Below are positions 33,553 through 36,399 of a stretch of DNA of 36,399 nucleotides, one piece after another. The first letter of the stretch is position 1. Each line of letters begins with the position of its first letter. The notes under the pieces were generated by a model. The model made no database searches and had not been told where the DNA came from. It saw nothing but the letters and a program-made list of their open reading frames with translations. A program made the translations under genes and the position numbers. Source of the DNA: UBA4582 sp013204195 (GTDB lineage: Bacteria > Pseudomonadota > Gammaproteobacteria > Pseudomonadales > Azotimanducaceae); NCBI GenBank assembly GCA_963925735.1, contig CAWUUH010000071.1, positions 1 to 36,399 of the forward strand. The letters run 5' to 3'.

Positions 33553-34548
33553 ATGACGGCACTTACACAAGCAGCCATTATTGGTGGTGGCGTCATTGGC
33601 GCTGGTTGGGCCGCACGGTTGGTGGCTAATGGCGTCAACGTTCGCATCTATGATCCTTCACCCACGGCTGCTCAGCAGATACAGCGGGTGCTGAGCCAAA
33701 GTCGCAAGGCTAGCGCCCAGCTGTACCAAACGCCACTGCCGCAAGAAGGCCAAGTGACTTTCGTAGACACCATCGCAACCGCTGTGCATGACGCTCAACT
33801 CATCATTGAATCCGTACCTGAACGACTCGCCGACAAACAAGCGGTGTACGTCAACATTGAGGCCGCGGCCCAGCCAGATGCGATCATTGCATCATCCACC
33901 TCTGGCATACTGCCTTCCGAGCTGCAAAGCGGCATGCAGCACCCGGGCCGATTTCTGGTGGCACACCCTTTTAACCCCGTTTATTTGTTGCCTTTGGTGG
34001 AACTGGTGGCAGGTCAAGCTACGGACCCCACAACCATCACTCGAGCCGAGGCGCTCTATAGTCACCTTGGCATGAAAGCCCTGATCGTCAAGAAAGAGAT
34101 CGCTGCGTTTATCGCCGACCGGCTGCTTGAAGCCGTCTGGCGCGAGGCGCTATGGCTGGTCAAAGACGGCATCGCCACCACCGAGGATGTGGATGACGCG
34201 GTGCGTTTCGGCTTTGGCTTGCGCTATGCGCAGATGGGCATCTTCGACACCTATCGCGTGGCGGGTGGACCAGCAGGTATGCGCCATTTCATGGCCCAAT
34301 TCGGCCCTTGCCTGCAGTGGCCCTGGAGTCGATTGACCGACGTGCCCGAGTTCGATGACGAACTGGTAGAGCTGATCGCCAGCCAGTCCGACGCCCAATC
34401 AGGTCACCTGACGATTGCCGAACTAGAGCAAATACGAGACGATAATTTGGTCGCCATACTTCGCGCATTGAAGGATAACGCCTGGGGTGCGGGGCAAACC
34501 CTGGCAGACTATGAACAACGGTTAGCCGCCAACAGGCAGACCCAATGA
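33553..34548 (+). CDS. cdhA: L-carnitine 3-dehydrogenase
   Basis: NAD-dependent oxidation of L-carnitine to 3-dehydrocarnitine, the first step of aerobic carnitine breakdown to glycine betaine. The 331-residue protein belongs to the 3-hydroxyacyl-CoA dehydrogenase fold with GGGVIGAGWA at the N-terminus. It has the carnitine-enzyme blocks ASSTSGILPSE, VAHPFNPVYLLPLVE, FIADRLLEAVWREALWL, DAVRFGFGLRYAQMG and GGPAGMRHFMAQFGP. It is the single-domain form; the thioesterase that some bacteria have fused, or separate as cdhB, is not present in the window. Coupled to cdhC (3-base gap). No terminator with a T run was found after it. Confidence 0.9.
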   Translation: MTALTQAAIIGGGVIGAGWAARLVANGVNVRIYDPSPTAAQQIQRVLSQSRKASAQLYQTPLPQEGQVTFVDTIATAVHDAQLIIESVPERLADKQAVYVNIEAAAQPDAIIASSTSGILPSELQSGMQHPGRFLVAHPFNPVYLLPLVELVAGQATDPTTITRAEALYSHLGMKALIVKKEIAAFIADRLLEAVWREALWLVKDGIATTEDVDDAVRFGFGLRYAQMGIFDTYRVAGGPAGMRHFMAQFGPCLQWPWSRLTDVPEFDDELVELIASQSDAQSGHLTIAELEQIRDDNLVAILRALKDNAWGAGQTLADYEQRLAANRQTQ

Positions 34549-34637
34549 ATCGCAGACAAAGCAGTAAAGCCCTGTTGCGGTTTCATTACGTAAGCTGCCC
34601 CGCTACCCATTAACTAGACTGATCACAAATACGGGAC

Positions 34638-34663
34638 AGTTAGACTTCTGAGTTAGACTTCTG
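34638..34663. repeat. 13-bp tandem duplication spanning the glutathione synthetase stop codon
   Basis: AGTTAGACTTCTG occurs exactly twice (34638-34650, 34651-34663). The copy nearer the gene contains the stop codon (34653-34655) and the last codons; the second copy is just outside. Confidence 0.85.
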
Positions 34664-36113
34664 AGTCCGACGCAGTCATCAGCAACGAGTCCAGCATACC
34701 AAAGCCACTGTGGATGCCTCCCTCTGTAACATCTGCCGGCTTCGAGCGAACAAGATAGCCAACATACCCTGGATCCTGAGCCGAGCCACCTAAGGGCTCG
34801 CCGTCAAGATGGGCGGTAAAAATCCCGATCTCACTCACCAATCTCTCAACCCGCTGGGCTTTGCCCTCGCGAACCCGCAAGGTGGCAACCTCTCGACCTG
34901 TCGGCTGGAGTCGACGCATCAACGTCCACCCGGGATAGGCTTTTTTGTCGAGGGTTGCCAACCGCTCGATAATGGCCCCATCAAACAGGCAGTGGCCGCC
35001 ACCCTCACCCTGATTTTTCATCACCCATTGGCTGGTACCAGATTCCTGCAAGCGATTAGCGGTGCTCTCATCCACCAAGCGCATCTCTACAAAAATCGCT
35101 TTTAAAGCGGCAGCCTCTGCAGGCGTAAAACCCAGGGCATGCAACAGACTTGCAGGATTAGACGCAATATATTGTTGCATGCGTTTGCTGGTAGCGAGTT
35201 GCTGGGACACTGTCGCGTTGACGGCCACTCGGTGGCGTTCGATAAAGACTCGAACCGCCCGCAGCGCATCGCAACACCGTAGCGCATCGAGATCCGCCGC
35301 CACATAGTCTTGGTATTGATACCCGGCTCGCAAATAAACCACATCAATGGGACCGACATCTTCGAGCATCAGGCGCAGGTTTGGGCCCGTGGATAACCGC
35401 TTATGCAACTGACGCATGGTCCGCCGACAGGTCTTAACCCCGCGACGTTGCAATGCCCTTTCAAGCAGTCGCTGATCAAAAATATTGTCCTCGTCTTCTT
35501 GGACGATCATGAGGAAGGTCGCTGTGTCGCCGTCTTTAGCCTCACGACGGACGTGATTGGCCGCCAGCGTGATCGCCTCTGCCAGCCTACTGGTGGCCGG
35601 GTTCGGCACAATCGTCGCACCCGTAGCAGCAGAATAACGGGCAAAATCCTCTGGCCAGCGCTGCTGAATATAAAGGTGTAATTGCTGTATGCGGTCACCG
35701 AAGGGCGCCATACCCGCGGCAATACTGTTGCACTCAACGAGACTCGGACCCAAGGTTCTGTCGAGCATAAAATCACTGCGCTGCAGTAACAGTGGAATTC
35801 GCGGCAAACTACCCGCCGGCGTAGATAACTCTCGGTGGATAGACAGCAACTCGGCAAAAAATGGCTCGCTCTCTGCGAGCGGGGCATGTATCTCTTCAAG
35901 CAGCGCCGCATTCGCGGCCAACGCCTGGGTCAATCTGCCCAGCAACGCCCCAACATCCACCAGCGTTTTAAAGCTTTCGACTGAGATTGGCGTTGGCGTC
36001 AAAGTAAACGGCACCTGGCGCGCCTGCCCCGGACCGCTGAGAAAACACATATCCAACTGCATAGCCTCAGCGACCACGTCATCGATCATTGCGTTACTGA
36101 TAATATCAAACAT
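34653..36113 (-). CDS. Glutathione synthetase, eukaryotic type
   Basis: Joins gamma-glutamylcysteine and glycine with ATP. The 486-residue protein does not resemble bacterial GshB but the GSS family of animals, plants and fungi (human 474 aa). Counting from ATG 36113, matching blocks are PFTLTPTP (about 35-42), LLSIHRE, RSDFM (112-116), ECNSI (127-131), the QE..NIFDQR block (NIFDQR 210-215), WVMKNQGEGGG (the ATP-grasp glycine loop, about 363-373), SEIGIF (427-432) and the C-terminal EGGIHSG loop. The frame is open to TTG at 36155; ATG 36113 has GGA about 10 bases upstream. No gshA is nearby. Convergent with cdhA. A bacterial lineage of this type is known to exist in a few groups and implies past transfer. 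Confidence 0.87.
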   Translation of the reverse strand: MFDIISNAMIDDVVAEAMQLDMCFLSGPGQARQVPFTLTPTPISVESFKTLVDVGALLGRLTQALAANAALLEEIHAPLAESEPFFAELLSIHRELSTPAGSLPRIPLLLQRSDFMLDRTLGPSLVECNSIAAGMAPFGDRIQQLHLYIQQRWPEDFARYSAATGATIVPNPATSRLAEAITLAANHVRREAKDGDTATFLMIVQEDEDNIFDQRLLERALQRRGVKTCRRTMRQLHKRLSTGPNLRLMLEDVGPIDVVYLRAGYQYQDYVAADLDALRCCDALRAVRVFIERHRVAVNATVSQQLATSKRMQQYIASNPASLLHALGFTPAEAAALKAIFVEMRLVDESTANRLQESGTSQWVMKNQGEGGGHCLFDGAIIERLATLDKKAYPGWTLMRRLQPTGREVATLRVREGKAQRVERLVSEIGIFTAHLDGEPLGGSAQDPGYVGYLVRSKPADVTEGGIHSGFGMLDSLLMTASDSEV

Positions 36114-36344
36114 GGCGGGGAATTCCGTTCGCGATATGTCAGTATACGGAATCAACCCGGCGGTTAGGAAGCCGCCAAATCACTGGGGCGTGCTGGCTAA
36201 CGGGCTAACAACTTAGAAGTCACGGCAGCGAAAGCTTTCTGCATCGCCCAGCCATAAAAGACGCCCACGACGACATAAGGCCATTCGAGCAACAACCGCT
36301 AGCATTCTGCCCGGAGATAGCTGAAGGCAAAAACGCAGTTAAAA

Positions 36345-36399
36345 TAAAATGGGGTCGGGGTAAAATTTACATTCGCTTAGCATAAAATGGCATAGCTGC
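36345..36399 (+). mobile_element. Possible left flank of a REP-associated tyrosine transposase (IS200-like), cut by window edge
   Basis: The sequence AAATGGGGTCGGGGTAAAATT (here shortened to its core GGGGTCGGGGTAAAATTTAC) resembles the conserved stretch often found upstream of Y1-type, REP-associated transposase genes in gammaproteobacteria, usually GGGGTCAGAGTAAATTTA. Short repeats of ATAAAATGG (36345-36352 and 36382-36390) flank it. No coding part lies within the window. The match is from memory of the pattern. Confidence 0.35.

Overview
The window is a chromosomal segment from a gammaproteobacterium. The order recJ - hom - alaC - (MFS) - dsbC - xerD - rplS - trmD - rimM - rpsP - ffh, followed by divergent ypjD and corB-type genes, is the conserved gammaproteobacterial neighbourhood best known from Pseudomonas. 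Base composition is moderate, with no tRNA, rRNA, CRISPR array or intact insertion sequence seen. The carnitine genes, the cNMP-linked Na+/H+ antiporter and the overall layout would suit a marine or salt-exposed heterotroph, but the genus cannot be told from the sequence.

Region 1 (1-11503, all minus strand) is core housekeeping: recJ (cut by the window edge), hom and alaC (amino-acid synthesis; thrC, often next to hom, is not here), an MFS transporter, the periplasmic isomerase dsbC, xerD, the ribosomal operon rpsP-rimM-trmD-rplS with a good sigma70 promoter and a strong terminator, and ffh. Region 2 (11582-13729, plus) holds ypjD and a CNNM/CorC-type transporter gene.

Region 3 (13795-24789, mostly minus) holds leuA followed by a GST gene, a gamma carbonic anhydrase, a plus-strand Nudix hydrolase, purL with tadA upstream, an FMN-dependent glutamate-synthase-like protein and a glycerophosphodiester phosphodiesterase. 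Upstream of leuA is a complete leader: promoter TTGGCA-17-TATATT, a 29-codon peptide with eight leucines in its last fifteen residues, and mutually exclusive pairings reaching to the leuA start. No ordinary U-tract terminator is visible there.

Region 4 (24967-36155) is accessory. It contains a Na+/H+ antiporter fused to a cyclic-nucleotide-binding domain, a 695-base gap with two tandem repeats and two small ORFs, a DmpA/BapA-type aminopeptidase with a class III aminotransferase, a carboxymuconolactone-decarboxylase-like protein, a 3-hydroxyacyl-CoA dehydrogenase, the carnitine genes cdhC-cdhA, and a glutathione synthetase of the eukaryotic type. The right edge carries a sequence resembling the flank of a REP-associated tyrosine transposase.

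The most interesting signals are the leucine leader, the eukaryotic-type glutathione synthetase, the possible beta-amino-acid/carnitine catabolic cluster, a repetitive very short hydrophobic ORF at 28045-28116, and a series of exact short tandem duplications in the gaps, two of which span stop codons.
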